Source of the DNA: Symsagittifera roscoffensis
Lineage: Eukaryota > Xenacoelomorpha > Acoela > Convolutidae
Direction: 5' to 3'
Assembly (NCBI RefSeq): GCF_963678635.1
Contig: NC_087065.1
Span: 4,552,209-4,616,208, forward strand
Length of the DNA: 64,000 nt
This document shows positions 10,674-23,330 of this stretch, in pieces. Both the position numbers and the translations under genes were made by a program. Position 1 is the stretch's first letter; every line of letters begins with the position of its first letter. A model generated the notes under the pieces. The model made no database searches. It was not told where the DNA came from and worked only from the letters and a program-made list of their open reading frames with translations.

Positions 10674-11180
10674 TAACGAGCGACTGCTAAACTCGCGGGA
10701 CGATGTACGTAGAACGGCGGAACCGCCGACAGTATCTTTGCCGCTTTACAACGAGACTATTCGAGTGCTGTTTGACTCAACTACATAAGCAAGGTCTCCG
10801 GTCCTGATCTCACGCTCTGGAAGAGAGCATCAGATGTTGCGCTCGTTGAGTGAGGGGACATATTCCCCCAGCCAACGTCACCGCATGGAATTCGCGAACG
10901 AATGTGCTCCGATGTACCGTTTCTTATGGTCAAAATAGCTGTCAGTAAACAAAAACAGAAAAATAACGCAACGCTGCTGAAGCAGGAAACGATTAGGTGC
11001 CTCTAACATAGTAAAATCCATGCTAACTGGAGTAATAGACCGTGATCTCAAAGACGTTTCATCTAATCAGAAAGGTGTAGTGAAAATTTCACCAATCATT
11101 TTACAGGAAACAATCATCGAAGTGAAGACAGCGTTACAGCTGTGGACCAATCTTTCACATGACGAAGGGCGATAGTTTTA
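10674..11180 (+). repeat. direct repeat copy 1, degraded coding-like sequence
   Basis: It matches 12,838-13,325 at roughly three quarters identity over about 480 bp. Shared blocks include gagcgac.gctaaa (10,678), tgttgcgct.gttgagtgagg (10,832), ccaacgt.accgcatgg.att (10,871) and taatcagaaag (11,063). In both copies the same frame encodes a similar peptide of about 45 residues beginning MLTG.I..D.K...NQK, so an ancestral protein-coding unit is likely. GC content is above the surroundings. Protein family not recognised. Confidence 0.6.
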
Positions 11181-11418
11181 CTCATGGACGGATGCATTGG
11201 AAACGGTTCTCTTCCGCGCCAACAAAGGTCGTACCGTTATCGGACGGTGTACCGCGGCGTGCATTGGACTGTTTTTGCTCATCTCAAAATAGTTTTTGTC
11301 CAAGGAGGGCATGACTTCAATGTGATCGGTGCGGGTATCTAGACAGCTGAACCAGCTTTTTTCAGAGCTGCGCCGATGATAACTTGATATGGACTAAACT
11401 ACGCCGTATCCTACATTA

Positions 11419-11991
11419 ATGCAACCACTCAAAAAGTTTTCACCCGAAAGCATCAGAGCTATCGCTCGTAACCCAAATATTGATTTACAATCCATTGGAA
11501 TATATTCTAAATCTGATATCCAACATCACATTAGAACACAACAGTTTCAGAAACTATTAACAGAAATGGACACGATAAAACGACAATCAATTGACCAAAA
11601 TTTAAGAAAACTTGCCGAAACCGCAGGATTTGCAGACATTTATACACAAGACTATAGTGGATATTTTAAAGATATCAAAGACTACATATATCTAAACGGT
11701 GAAAAACACAGACCACAAGATATTTCACCTATAAATATTTTCAGTTTTGTCACCCTAAAGAACGAAATTCTAGCTTTTCTAGGATGGCCCTATTACATCT
11801 TAGAAAAATTAACTATCTTATACGCCATGTTTAATTTTATAGGATTTCTTTTCTCACTGTTAAAAGGAATCTATAACTCATGCGCTATACACACACAAGT
11901 AAACCGACAAGCAAGTGTAGCACGTATACTATTTGCAGGATTTTTTGGAATTTTTTCATCATCAATTAACAAAATACTTTTAGATGCATAA
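11419..11991 (+). CDS. 190-aa membrane-protein-like ORF of unknown family
   Basis: ATG 11419 is preceded in frame by stops; TAA is at 11,989-11,991, overlapped at once by AATAAA (11,991-11,996). Residues 1-100 are polar with long helices (KSDIQHHIRTQQFQKLLTEM and so on). Residues about 118-150 are strongly hydrophobic (ILAFLGWPYYILEKLT then ILYAMFNFIGFLFSLL), and a second hydrophobic stretch (ARILFAGFFGIFSSSI) lies near 168-183. Helical ectodomain, membrane segment and short tail resemble the C-terminus of an envelope-type glycoprotein of a retroelement or virus, but no family motif is recognised, so this is a guess. It sits between two degraded direct repeats. Codon use is ordinary and the frame is clean, unlike the flanks. 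Confidence 0.5.
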   Translation: MQPLKKFSPESIRAIARNPNIDLQSIGIYSKSDIQHHIRTQQFQKLLTEMDTIKRQSIDQNLRKLAETAGFADIYTQDYSGYFKDIKDYIYLNGEKHRPQDISPINIFSFVTLKNEILAFLGWPYYILEKLTILYAMFNFIGFLFSLLKGIYNSCAIHTQVNRQASVARILFAGFFGIFSSSINKILLDA

Positions 11992-11999
11992 ATAAAAGA

Positions 12000-12837
12000 A
12001 TATAATACAAAAATATCCACAAGACCAAACACATACAACGAATAACATAATAATGTAGATACAACACCTACAGCACCACAGATACCAACCCTGCGCCACT
12101 TTTATTGATTCTTGGGTGCTTTAAACCTAACTGCTAAAAACGGAAGATCCGATGTCGATGGTTTTACGGTAGTGGATTTTGAATGGTTCCAATTAAAGAC
12201 CTCAACTTGAGTAAAACTAAGCACAATTAAAACACTCAAAAACAAATGATCAATGATCTGCTGGCTTGCTGTGGAGCTGACGAATCAGCTACACAAGTAG
12301 TGGATGTCAAACAACCACTATTACAGGATGCTTAGATTCGAAGTTCGCTGCTGAAAAGCGCCTGATGCGGTCGGTGGAAGAAAAAACACTATTTAAACCC
12401 ACAATTAGCAAATGGGGATCTTCAAGTTACATGACAACCTTTCAAACTCTTTTAAGAATCTTTCTAAATGCAAAAGCGGTAACAATTATTTTTGCGCAAT
12501 CATGACTTGTTTGGATCTGTTTGTGCAACATCTGAGTTACGAAAAGTTTTGGACTGGACAGTAACCGCACTCAGCGCGAAATATTGCGTTTGCAAATGAA
12601 GGAAAGAGCTAAATGAGCTCCAAACTTTCATCCGTTGTGTAGGAGCACTGGTGTTATCTGTAAAATTAACGGTGCGTCAACAGTATCAACAACCTTGCTC
12701 TGAAGACGAAACTTGTTAATGAGTTCACTCTTAAGTTTGAATGGCCAATCAATCGTTAGAAGGAAGCTAAATCCGAGGATCTGAGAGTACAGGTGTCAGC
12801 AGTCTTATTGCCTCTGGGGTACCGGTGTCTGCCATAG
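12000..12837. other. non-coding stretch between the 190-aa ORF and repeat copy 2
   Basis: Mixed composition, GC slightly higher than average, with no sustained frame. It could be further decayed parts of the same unit (as in 12,600-12,800). Confidence 0.3.
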
Positions 12838-13325
12838 TTTAATGAGCGACGGCTAAATTTACCGGACGAGTCACGAAGAACTGCATAACGGGGGACATTA
12901 GCTTTGCTGAGATGCAGGGAGACGATGGGAGCAAAGGATTAGTGGCGAAGATCTTAAAGGTCTTAAACTCACGCTCTGCAGGAGAGCATTGCATGTTGCG
13001 CTGGTTGAGTGAGGGCTCATAATACCTCAGCCAACGTGACCGCATGGCATTTGCATACGACTGTGCACTCATATACCGTTTTTATGGTCAGGTAGTTGTC
13101 AGCAAACAAAGACAGAAAACTAACTTAACTCTGCTTAAGCAGAAAAAGATCAGGCATTAGAATTTTAAGGATTCATGCTCACTGGATTAATAGGCGGTGA
13201 TTTCAAAGAACTTTCCACTAATCAGAAAGTTGTATCGAAATCTTCGTCGGTCAGTTTACAGCAAGCTATTTTTGAAGTAAAGATGTGCGTACAGCTGCGT
13301 ACCATTCTGTTTTATGCTCCACAAT
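12838..13325 (+). repeat. direct repeat copy 2, degraded coding-like sequence
   Basis: Partner of 10,674-11,180, offset about 2.16 kb. The frame around 12,990-13,130 (SQRDRMAFAYDCALIYRF) and 13,170-13,325 (MLTGLIGGDFKEL..NQK) parallels copy 1 with substitutions and different stops. The two copies are not LTR-like: no TG..CA ends, primer-binding site or polypurine tract is seen. Confidence 0.6.
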
Positions 13326-13329
13326 AATG

Positions 13330-15040
13330 TGGGTATCCTGGTGGACTATTTTTTCACTTTATCCTCACATGTACTAGTCTTTGCATTTGATTTGAGTAAA
13401 GTCGTCTGAACAGCCGACTTTTCAAGAATTTTGGCCGGAAAATCATCTTTTGGGTGTTATCCACCAATGACCTAACTTTTTTTGTGAGAACACTGAATAA
13501 ACTCTGGACCTGGGGCGAAATCGAAATCTCGCCGAAGGGCCGCGTTACTTTTTTGTGTTTTAGCTTTGGCCATTCGGCTAACTTACCTTGCAATGTAGTG
13601 CAACTAGTTCAAACATGTTTCAAGCGTCAATACCAATTTAAAAAATTGACTCTGGAAGTTCAAATCTAAAACAACTATAAACCTACTAAAAATGTCTGCC
13701 AAAGTGTTATTCAGGTAGTTTATAAACTCTGCTAATTTTTTAGTAAGTGAAACCTTGAGTAAAGTCTAATTTGCTCGATGCTTAGGGCTATTTTATGCAC
13801 ACTTTTAGGCAAAAATAGGCTGGGAGCAAGAGCTCTCACTTGACCTTTAGCTTCCAGTCTACAAGAGCCTAACTGAATTTGGCTGCAATAGAAGTGCAAC
13901 GTGAAATTTCTAAGGAAAAAATGTCCTGGACTCGCAAGAAAGAGCTTCACTCACTAAAAAAAGTAACTCAGTCTGGAATGTAGAAAAATATAAAAAAGAC
14001 TTTGCTAAAACAGGCCTGATAAGGTTTTCATAGGTCCTGTTAGCCCCAGAAACCACTGTATTCTATGATTATATAAAGCTAAAAAAAAAGCTAAAGAAGA
14101 CGATTGAAGCTTAAAAAAAAGACATTTAGCTAGCTGATGATTCGATTTAATGACCTGGTAAAAATCGGCTTCTTTGATTCGAGCAAACATGTTCAAAATT
14201 TTTTTTTTCGCAAAATTTTGGAAAAAGTTTTTCATGAAATCTTCTTTTAAAAAACATGTCTACCGGAATTAAATTTTGACCCAAAAACGACACGTCAGAT
14301 TTGGACAAAAAAGCCGTGGCGAGATCTACTTCAAAATCTTCAATTTGACCTCATTTTTAACTATAATCAATCCAATCGAATTGGAGCAAAACAAGGCTTA
14401 AGGCTTATAAATCTTAGTTTTTGACTCAGTCAACAATTGATCAGTTCTAGTTCACATTCTTTTAACCTGCATTTTTAGAAGTTTGTTGTTTTGAACTTGA
14501 TTGACATACTTCATGCCAACTTCTTTCTCTCGTAAAATCAGACCTTCTTTTTATGGTTTGTTCCTGTTAACATATTTAATACCGCGAATTGAGACACTTT
14601 AAATTGCACCAGACTTTTACATTTTTTATTTGTTGTACTTCAAACAGATTAATCCTTTTAACAAAAGTAGCACCCAACTAGCTGTTTCAAAGTTTGGAAC
14701 AGTTTTCTTGATTAGTAAAAATGAACTGTAATTGAATACCAATTAAGGTTGTAACCGGTCTGGTCTGGCTATGGTTTTGAAATACTTTAAAAAACAGAAG
14801 TGGGATATCACTTTTGTAAACACCTTCCTTCACGAAGCTCAAGTTCAATTATAAACGAATTGTCACGATTCAAACTAATTAACTCTTGACTTCAAAAAAT
14901 GCGATAGTGATTTAATACGTTAAAAATACTAATTTTTCTGAACACCGAATTGACTTTTTGAATCTAATTTTTTCAATCATTTAGGTTTTTGGGGTTTCAA
15001 TGTGATTCAGCATCAAATGCGCTACGAGCGCCGATAAAAA
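13330..15040. other. AT-rich stretch without recognised genes
   Basis: Several 70-80-codon frames occur on both strands, but they overlap each other, lack ATG context and show homopolymer-driven composition. I see no repeat unit I can define. Confidence 0.3.
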
Positions 15041-15059
15041 AACATCGTCCGAAATGAGG

Positions 15060-15290
15060 TTCCATAGATACTAATCGATTGTAATGGATTTTCATGGTCT
15101 GTCTCAATAAAATTCTAAAATAATCGATTTTAATGGCATAAGTGGGGATTAGTGTAAATTTTTGGTGTTAATAGTGAGAAAAATTGTGTTTATAGTGTGA
15201 TTGGATATAGATATGCAAATTTTAACTAAATATGAGCAGGTTTAGAACGATTATTATCCATGAAACCTCACTCCGGGCAGGATCATATAA
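15060..15290. repeat. member of the palindromic ATCGATTATAAT dispersed repeat family
   Basis: taatcgattgtaatggatttt (15,074), aataatcgattttaatgg (15,120) and cgattattatccatgaaacc (15,249) match the units in the 57-63.4 kb region, including the terminal ccatgaaac..ccggg block. Confidence 0.55.
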
Positions 15291-15419
15291 AGATAAGTAA
15301 GCGTTGGAAAAGCTCGCGATTACTTGAAAATTTTCTTTTTTCAAATAACTCTAACTTACTTTTTGTGAAAATTTATTCAAAACCGATATAAAGTCACAGG
15401 ACATAGAATTTGCAGTTTT

Positions 15420-16880
15420 TAGATTTCAAGCAATGACATGCACGTTTGTTCACGCTTCACGCGTTTTCTCTACAACTAATAGATCTTCACGGTTGAAACT
15501 TTAACATCAAGTTTGGATGAAACTGTTTATCAGAGTATATAAAACCAAATCAGAAACCACAAAAAATGTTTTCAAGGCGTTTTTTGGCTATTTAATTCGA
15601 GAGAGGCAGTGAGGTGTTCTCAGTCGCAAGAAATCCCCATAAAAAGCAGAAAAATTTGAAAATTTAGACCTAAAACAATTGTAGTGTAGCTAAAGCTCTA
15701 AACTAGACCCTTATATGGGTTCAATAAAGAAACTTGAAAATTTTTTTTTGCACTTTGCACTTGCACGGAAGTTTGACAATTTCGTCCAACCTATGTCTAA
15801 TTTTCAACCGTTAATATCTTGTAGTTGTAACGAACGCAAGAAAAAAAACGTGATAAAGCCTTCTTCATTTCATCGCTTGAAAAATAAAAACTGCACTTCT
15901 ATGTCACGTGACTGTATATGCTTTATAAACATTGGTTTTGCATGCGTTCGCGCAATTTATTGTTTTTCTTTGGCTTTAGGGGAAAAATTTGCTGTGATAG
16001 AATGCTAATTATCTGTTTGTGTCTAGCAGAAACATTAAAAAAACACTAAACAAAGAAAACAGCCAAAACATTTTATAGAGTGAAGGGAATCACAACATTA
16101 TCTGACATTGAAAATGGTGACTTTTTTTCAGACTCTTTGAATTCACTGAGGAGGCAAAAACATGAAAGCAAAATGAACTTTATGAGTTGCGTTTTCTCTA
16201 CAACTAATAGATCAATTCACTCTTCTTGCGTTTTCTCTACAATTAATAGATCTTAACGGTTGAAACTTAAACATCAAGTTTGGATGAAATTGTTTATCAG
16301 AGTATCTAGAAGCCGAAAAACAAACCACAAAGTTGTTTTCAAGATTTTGTTTGGTTATTTAATTCGAGAGAGACAGCGAGATGTTCTCAGCAGCAAAAAA
16401 TAGTTTTGCACTTGAACCAAAAGTTCAAACAAATGTCTAAACTTAATCCGTTAATATTTTGTAGTTGTAGAGAACGCAAAAAAAAACATGAAAAAGTCTT
16501 CTTCATTCCATCGCTTGAAAACTAAAAATTGAACCTCTATGTCACGTGACTGTATTTGCTTCATGAACATTGGCTTTGCATGCATTCGCGCATTTTTGTT
16601 ATTTTCTCCTACTTTGACGGAAAAATCTGCTGTGATATTATGCTAACTTTCTGATAGAGGCTAGCAGTAGCCATATAAAATACTAAACAAAAAAACGGCC
16701 AAAGAAAACTTTTTTAGTTGAAGGCAATCAGAACATTACCTGACATTGTAACTGGGGACTTTTTTGATCTTCAAGAAAAACGAGTTATTCAGACTTTTTG
16801 GATTCACCAAGTAGACAAAAGCATGGAAGCAAAATCAAATTTATGAAAAGAAATACTTCATTTTCCTATTTAGCATCTTA
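15420..16880. repeat. diverged tandem duplication, units of about 0.7 kb
   Basis: Unit 1 spans about 15,420-16,190 and unit 2 about 16,228-16,880. Shared landmarks are gcgttttctctacaa.taatagatct, ttaattcgagagag.cag.gag.tgttctcag, tcgcttgaaaa and a perfectly kept palindrome GTCACGTGAC (15,903 and 16,542). A 35-bp stub of a third unit start lies at 16,193-16,227. The 97-codon frame at 15,715-16,008 in unit 1 is not kept in unit 2, so I do not call it a gene. Confidence 0.75.
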
Positions 16881-16891
16881 TTTAAAACAAC

Positions 16892-16897
16892 TGTATG
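16892..16897. repeat. target-site duplication of the giant palindromic element (left)
   Basis: TGTATG, identical to 32,035-32,040, directly abutting the inverted terminus. Confidence 0.75.
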
Positions 16898-16925
16898 AGT
16901 AGTATGCATATAGCGCGTTAGGATC

Positions 16926-16940
16926 GGGGGGGGGGGGGGG
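16926..16940 (+). repeat. G15 homopolymer in the element terminus
   Basis: Fifteen consecutive G, mirrored by C16 at 31,991-32,006 in the other arm. Confidence 0.95.
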
Positions 16941-16948
16941 TTGTCATA

Positions 16949-17115
16949 CATGGATGACCATTAGGTATAAATCATAATGGTCACCATGTATTAAATGATC
17001 AGCAATGGTCACCATGTAATAATCCTAATTGTCACCATGTATAATTTTATACCTAATGGTCACTATGTAATAATCCTAATTGTCACCATGTATTATTTTA
17101 TACCTAATAGTCCTC
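16949..17115. repeat. subterminal repeats of the element (left)
   Basis: Palindromic cores TGGTCACCATG or close variants recur at about 16,978, 17,005, 17,031, 17,056 and 17,083, separated by taatcctaat and ttatacctaat spacers. They are mirrored at 31,810-31,975. Clustered short repeats next to termini are typical binding sites for a transposase or replication protein. Confidence 0.65.
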
Positions 17116-19309
17116 ATCTAAAACTTCGGTATATTATTGAGTATTCCCACTGAACGTTGTGGAAACGGGAATGGAATTATGTTTTGGTCGGTGCATGTTT
17201 TTCCTTCTAAAGTTTGGGGTATTGGTTTGTTTACATGTATAAAATATATACCTATTATATGCGACCAAACTATATGGTATATAGGAAAGCACAAGAATTT
17301 GGCAGCGTAGCTTAACTGTTGGCTGCGGTGAACGATTTCCTTCAAAAATGCATGTTTTATTACTGAATCTCGAAGAAAGCAAAATTCGTCAAGTGCGGCG
17401 GCCGCCACCTCTATTTAGGCAAAAATCAATTTGACCGAAATAAGAATGAAAAATTTCGTTCAGCCAAATGAAGGTAAAAACAAAGAAAAATTACGAAACA
17501 CTGAAAACTCTAAAATAATGAAATTGGCTTGAAAATTTCGACATTTCCATTTTCCGTGTCTACAGGAGACTGAAAAAAACTTCTAAAATCTATGACAAAA
17601 GCTTTGATTTAATAGAAAGGTTGAAAGAGCTAATAAGTTGAAGTGGGTAAAGATCTTGAAAAACGAGAACACTGATGAAAACCAAAATGGCCGATATTTG
17701 TCTTCTCTATTAACAAAACATGTCTTCGAAAAACGGTTAGTTGTTTGAAATTTTAAGATAAAAAATCAAGCCTTATCATCAACACTCTACCTGAATCTTC
17801 CGATTCCGTCAGGATGATAGCTATTCCACACTAAACAACGCTTTCACACCAATTTGGCTACAGCAGTTTCCGAAAACTTGTAAGTGCCATTTTCTAGTTT
17901 CAATGTATTTCGATAAACATCAATTATGTTGTGTTATCTTAAGCTAGAACGACTAACAAAGACATGTTTAATTTGACAATAAAAAGTTTGTTAGACAGTT
18001 TTACTTTGAGGAATTAAAATTTTGAGCCTCAATGCAGAAAGACTTGCTATTCATTTCAAAGAAAAAAAGCGTAAGAATTTTGAGGTATTTCATTAAAAGC
18101 TCTATCGACTAAATAAATCTTGAATTTAAAAAAAGTGGTACTGATTGTTTATCTGATTACACAATTGCTTCACTTCTGCGGGTTTATAACTTTGATTCAA
18201 AATTATGATTTTTCAAATGGAAACCATTAAAAATTTGTGGTTTTTAGAGATTGATCAATCATCCTTCAAAAATACAGTACCTGTCACTGAGACTTTGCTC
18301 GCTTACCGCCTTCAGCTCAACCAGCCGCATGTCTGCACGATCAATGTTTTCCTCAATAAACCATAAATTTTTTCTAATAAGTTTCTTATCGTAATTTCTA
18401 CATCTATGAGTAACAGTTCATCAAACACTTTGGAATCCATGCTGTCTCCAATTGGACTTGTGGTTTGATGCTTCCATCGACAAAATTTTGTGAAAACTTG
18501 AAAACTGATCTTTCTTGTTACAATTTTGAAACATTTTTCATAATCATTGACTGCAGATAAATTGAAATTATCAATGCAACATATGCCACTTTTTCAAAGT
18601 GAAATGTTCATAATGAGGATACCTGGAAGATCAAATATTTCACGGAAAACTTTTTTTTTTAAATTATCAAATTGTTTTGCAAATCAAGAAAATGAAAAAA
18701 ACTGTCATTATAGTGTCTGGTTGATTATTCTAGAATATTCGAAAAACTTTAGATAAGAAGAAAGATAAGAAAGTTTTGGATTGAGTTACATATATACTTT
18801 TATATGAAATAAAATAAACGATTACAACTAAACTCAAACATATATACCCCACCAAACATATAAGGCTGCATACTTGTAAAGACAAAAAACATAAACACAC
18901 TTTTATAAGTTGCAAACTTAAATGCATACTCACAAAAAACAGTCATGCGTATTTTATTACAAACATACGTTTATTCATACACAATTAAATACTTACATAA
19001 GGTTAATCATGCAAACTTACATTCAAAAACAATAACGTACACACTTACTGAATACAAACATACATACATGTATACATAAGTACAAACTTACATAAACACA
19101 TACATACATACATACATAGATACATACATACAAACTTACATGTATACATACATATATAAAGTTCCTTAGAGACATTCATACAACCATACGTACAAAATTA
19201 CATACATATATGCAAAAATACTTCTATACATACAAACATTCAAAAATGAAGTCTTTCATAAAGGTATGAATACAAACGTACATAGTCTTATACATAAGAA
19301 GAAGGCAAA

Positions 19310-20530
19310 TAAACTACCATACAAACATAAATTTTACATACTTGCTTACATGCTTTTAAACCTGCAACCAATTATACGAAAATTTCGCTTTTACACATGC
19401 AAAGATTTTGACTTAATATTTCTGCTGACCTTTCCAATAGAACCACGTTTAAACACACAAACCAGCTTAATTTCACTTCACACTTTCAAGACGAATAAAT
19501 ACACACATTCAGACAAAAAGAGTCAGGCATTAGAGACTGGCATTCATGCGTCTATACATACAATCATATAAACGTGTCTTTCATACTCATATACGAAAAT
19601 GCATAAGTACTTAACTACAAACAGACATTGTTTGTACTATACAAGCATGTTACGACTCATGTGTACACACTTTCCTTTTAAACAGGCATGAAAATTCAAT
19701 CATAAGTTTGTACAATTTGCAAACAAGCAAATTTTAAAATATTTTTAAACTGAAAAATATACATTGATACAAAATAATTGCTGGTCTTCATTCACTCAAT
19801 CAAGCGGACATGCATTCAAAAATTCTTACTTACATAAAAACATACAAATATACATTTGAGAACATACAAACTTCTAAATACTCAAATGAATACACACAAA
19901 TAGTATGTGCATACATGATTAAGTACATTTATACATGCAAAAAATTGTACACTTGTACATAGATACATACAGTTTACATAGATAGACACACACGCAAGTT
20001 TTGCTTACATACATGCAAAGATTTCACTTATTAGTTCTGCTGACCTTTAAAATACAAGCACATGTAGACACACAAACCAACTTGCATTCACTTCACACTT
20101 TCAAGACAAATTTATACACACATTCAGACAAAAAGAATCACATATTACAGACTGGCATTCATATGTCTTTACATAAAATCATATAAACGTGCCTTTCATA
20201 CTCATATATGAATATGTATAAGTACTTGCCTAAAAAAAGACATGGAATGTACTTTACAAGCATGCAACTACTCATGTGTACACACTTTCCGTTTAAACAG
20301 ACATAAAACTTTAATCATAAGTTTGTACAATTTTCAAACCAGCTATTTTTTAAAAGCTTTTAAACTGAAAAACATACATTGATACAAAATAAGTGCTGGT
20401 CTTCAATCACTCAATCAAGCGGACTGGCATTCGAGAATTCTTATTTACATAAAAACATACAAATATACATAACTTCTAAATACTCAAATGAATACACACA
20501 AATAGTATGTGCATACATGATTAATTACAT
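19310..20530. repeat. two tandem ~616-bp units in the left arm
   Basis: catgcaaagatttt..tctgctgacctt recurs at 19,397 and 20,013, and gactggcattcat..catataaacgtg.ctttcatactcatat recurs at 19,539 and 20,150. The frames at 19,266-19,571 and 20,001-20,186 are by-products of this repeat. The right arm has three units. Confidence 0.75.
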
Positions 20531-23330
20531 CAAGTTACATTGACTAGAGTTGCACATTATGTTATTTTCTCGCTAAACCATCAAAACTTTTTTTTTGAAA
20601 AAATATATTATGTTCTGAAAAAGCTATATAATACAGGTTCAACTGTTCTTTTTTTTTCATCTTTTTTTCCCGCATTTATGCAATATCGATAGTTTGAGCT
20701 TTAGTATCTTTGAAAATAATCTTTTAACTAAGATAAAATTAACGGTAAAGGGTTTGTTTTAGAGAAAACAAAAGTTGTTCTAAGCTGATGTTCAACTCAT
20801 TTTTTCAGTAATATAGAAAACTTTCAGTAAATTTTTAAATTCGTGCAAAATCAACAACCCAATCTTCTTTTGCGATTTTGAATTTTCTAGAACGACTGTT
20901 TTTTAGACATGATTCTAAATAAAACACAAATTTTTTTATAATTTTAAAGAGTTAGGAGCAATAAAAATTTTTGTTCTTTTTGTTTTATTTAATTTGGATT
21001 ACAAAACAAACAGCTAAACATTAATAAATTCAACTTAACTATTTAAAAAAAAGCAGCATAAAACACAAAACAGACTGAAAACTTTTCAATTGACGCCACG
21101 TATAACAGAGATTGATGCGTTCCGATCCTTTTTCTTGTTTTTTGCGAGCAACTGGCGTTTACATTTGGCTAATATCGGTTGTCTGCCTACTGCACCAAGG
21201 GCTCACTGTTAGACTGATTTCTGCAATGAGAGTAACAAGGTGAAGCTAGTGGCTCCATTTCCAGGCCGACTTGGGCCTCTCTACTTCCTGGGAAGATCCA
21301 AATGGTCTCTATGAAAGAGGAATGCGCTCATAAGGAGATGAGTAAATCTAGATCCTTGATTAGCATAACTTTTGCTATTTGCGCTGAATCGATGATATAA
21401 ACTCCGATGATCAAAAAATTATCTTTTCTGATGGCCTTTTAAACCATATTTAACTATATTTTTAAAATGTATAAATGCAAAAAGATAACCTAAATGGAAA
21501 ATATGTGATTTAGAGTGATCCAATTATCATTATTTGAATTTAATTGTTGTCTAACAAGGAAAGAAAATCTCCAGGAGCCGTCTTGTCAAAAATAGTACGT
21601 TCTTGAGCCGAATCAGCCAAAACTTACACATACAGTTTTTAAAGTTTTGCGGTAACGGAGAGCAAACATTGAATTGAAACGGGTAAAATTATGAATCGAA
21701 TGATGAAAGCACGCGCCTGCAGAGGCGTTGTTATTGTGCTAAAAACAGAACAAGTCTTATCATGAATTGGAAATGAAATAGCTGATAAATGCTTTGTTTT
21801 GTATAATCAAGACCACATCTTTTCTAACTTTTGATAGTACTTTTATCGACTCTTCATCAAATTGAACACTTTCGGACAAGTATTAAAACGCAGCATAGTT
21901 TTGGGCTCACTTTCATATCTTGTATTCAGCGGCTAATCTAAAATGAACACATAAATTTCCTTATGTCTGATTGAGATTTATGATTGGGTATAGATGTCAG
22001 TCCACAACCAGAAAGTTTTTCAAAAAGAAACCCTTTACATTTTAACCTGATTTAGTCTTACCAGAATTCGTTTATCTGCTGTGAAACTTATCCAATTTGG
22101 CTACGCTGTGTATGATCTATCACTGGCTGATAAGCGAATGATTTGAATAAACTTGAATTTATGTACATAAGTCCGTGTTTGATTTTTCACGCGTGTTTAT
22201 CGGTATGTGTAATTGTTAATTTTGATGTATATATGTTCAGAAGTGTAACAATAGCTAAGAGTTAAGCCACAAATCAAATTCAATGTAGCTTTAGTTCCAG
22301 ATTAGTCGAGATTTTCTAGAACATTTTACTAGGTGTTGTATCTGTACTATGTTCAACCAGATACTACAAAGTAATATAATTATGTGTAATTTGTGTGCAT
22401 TGCATGATCGATATTTACATGCTTTACGGTTTGCTTGTATTGGAAACGTTATATCAGAAAAGACGTACAAGCCTGTTGTTCCAAAACGTTTTTGAATCAA
22501 TTTAGAATAAATAATTGTAATTGGAAATAAAATTCGATGTCAAAATCAATCCAAATTCTTCTTTTTACTTCTCTTCATTATTCTAGATTGTTTCACCAGA
22601 TGCTAAGTGCGTACAGATTATCAATCAAATTTGGACACGTAAAATTAGTGCGTGTAGATAGGCATTTAAATCAGTTTTTATTTGTAAATGTAAGCACAAT
22701 TACTGTCTACTTTGTATGTTTTTGGTTATATACATTTGTTTATAATGATTCATATGTATAAAGTTGCTTATGCGATCAAAAGTATGCCATCAGAAGTACC
22801 CTTTTAAATAGAAAAACAATTCATCTCATACTTTTTTGCTGCTCTTGATTTCTGAATAGTTCACCACATACTAAAAATTACCAGATACAACATTAAAACG
22901 TATTTTTATGGCTACATAGACATATAGTGTGTGATATAGTTTTACAAAACTTATCATTAGTTTCTTAACCTGTAACATAATCCTGCTCTATGTTGATAAT
23001 CTGGCCACACGTTGGTCTTACTGTTGTTGTCAATATCAATTTTGCTTAAAATTTATTCTGTTAAACAAGGCTAGATTTTATATACATGCCCTTCATTAGC
23101 AGGTTTTAATTTTTTTTCTCAGTTTTTTTTAATCTTTGATAAATCAGATGATTGCAAACTTAAATGCAATCATTGTTCATGAAGTTTTGCCACAAAAAAT
23201 TGTACTCAATTATTAATCTATTAAATTAGCATTTTTTAAATTCGCTCGATAATCCTTAAATTTTTCTGTTCCAATCTTGACCTGGCTTCATTCGGTAAAA
23301 CAGTGTTTTTATTGTTGGGATGATAGTTAA

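Noticed and set aside
10674-13325. LTR retrotransposon with the two direct repeats as LTRs
   Set aside because: Repeats lack TG..CA ends, primer-binding site and polypurine tract, and both copies carry internal coding-like frames.
19266-20186. 101- and 61-codon frames in the left arm (and mirror frames at 27,966-28,886)
   Set aside because: They arise from the 616-bp CATA-rich tandem units; the similarity among them is the repeat, not protein conservation.
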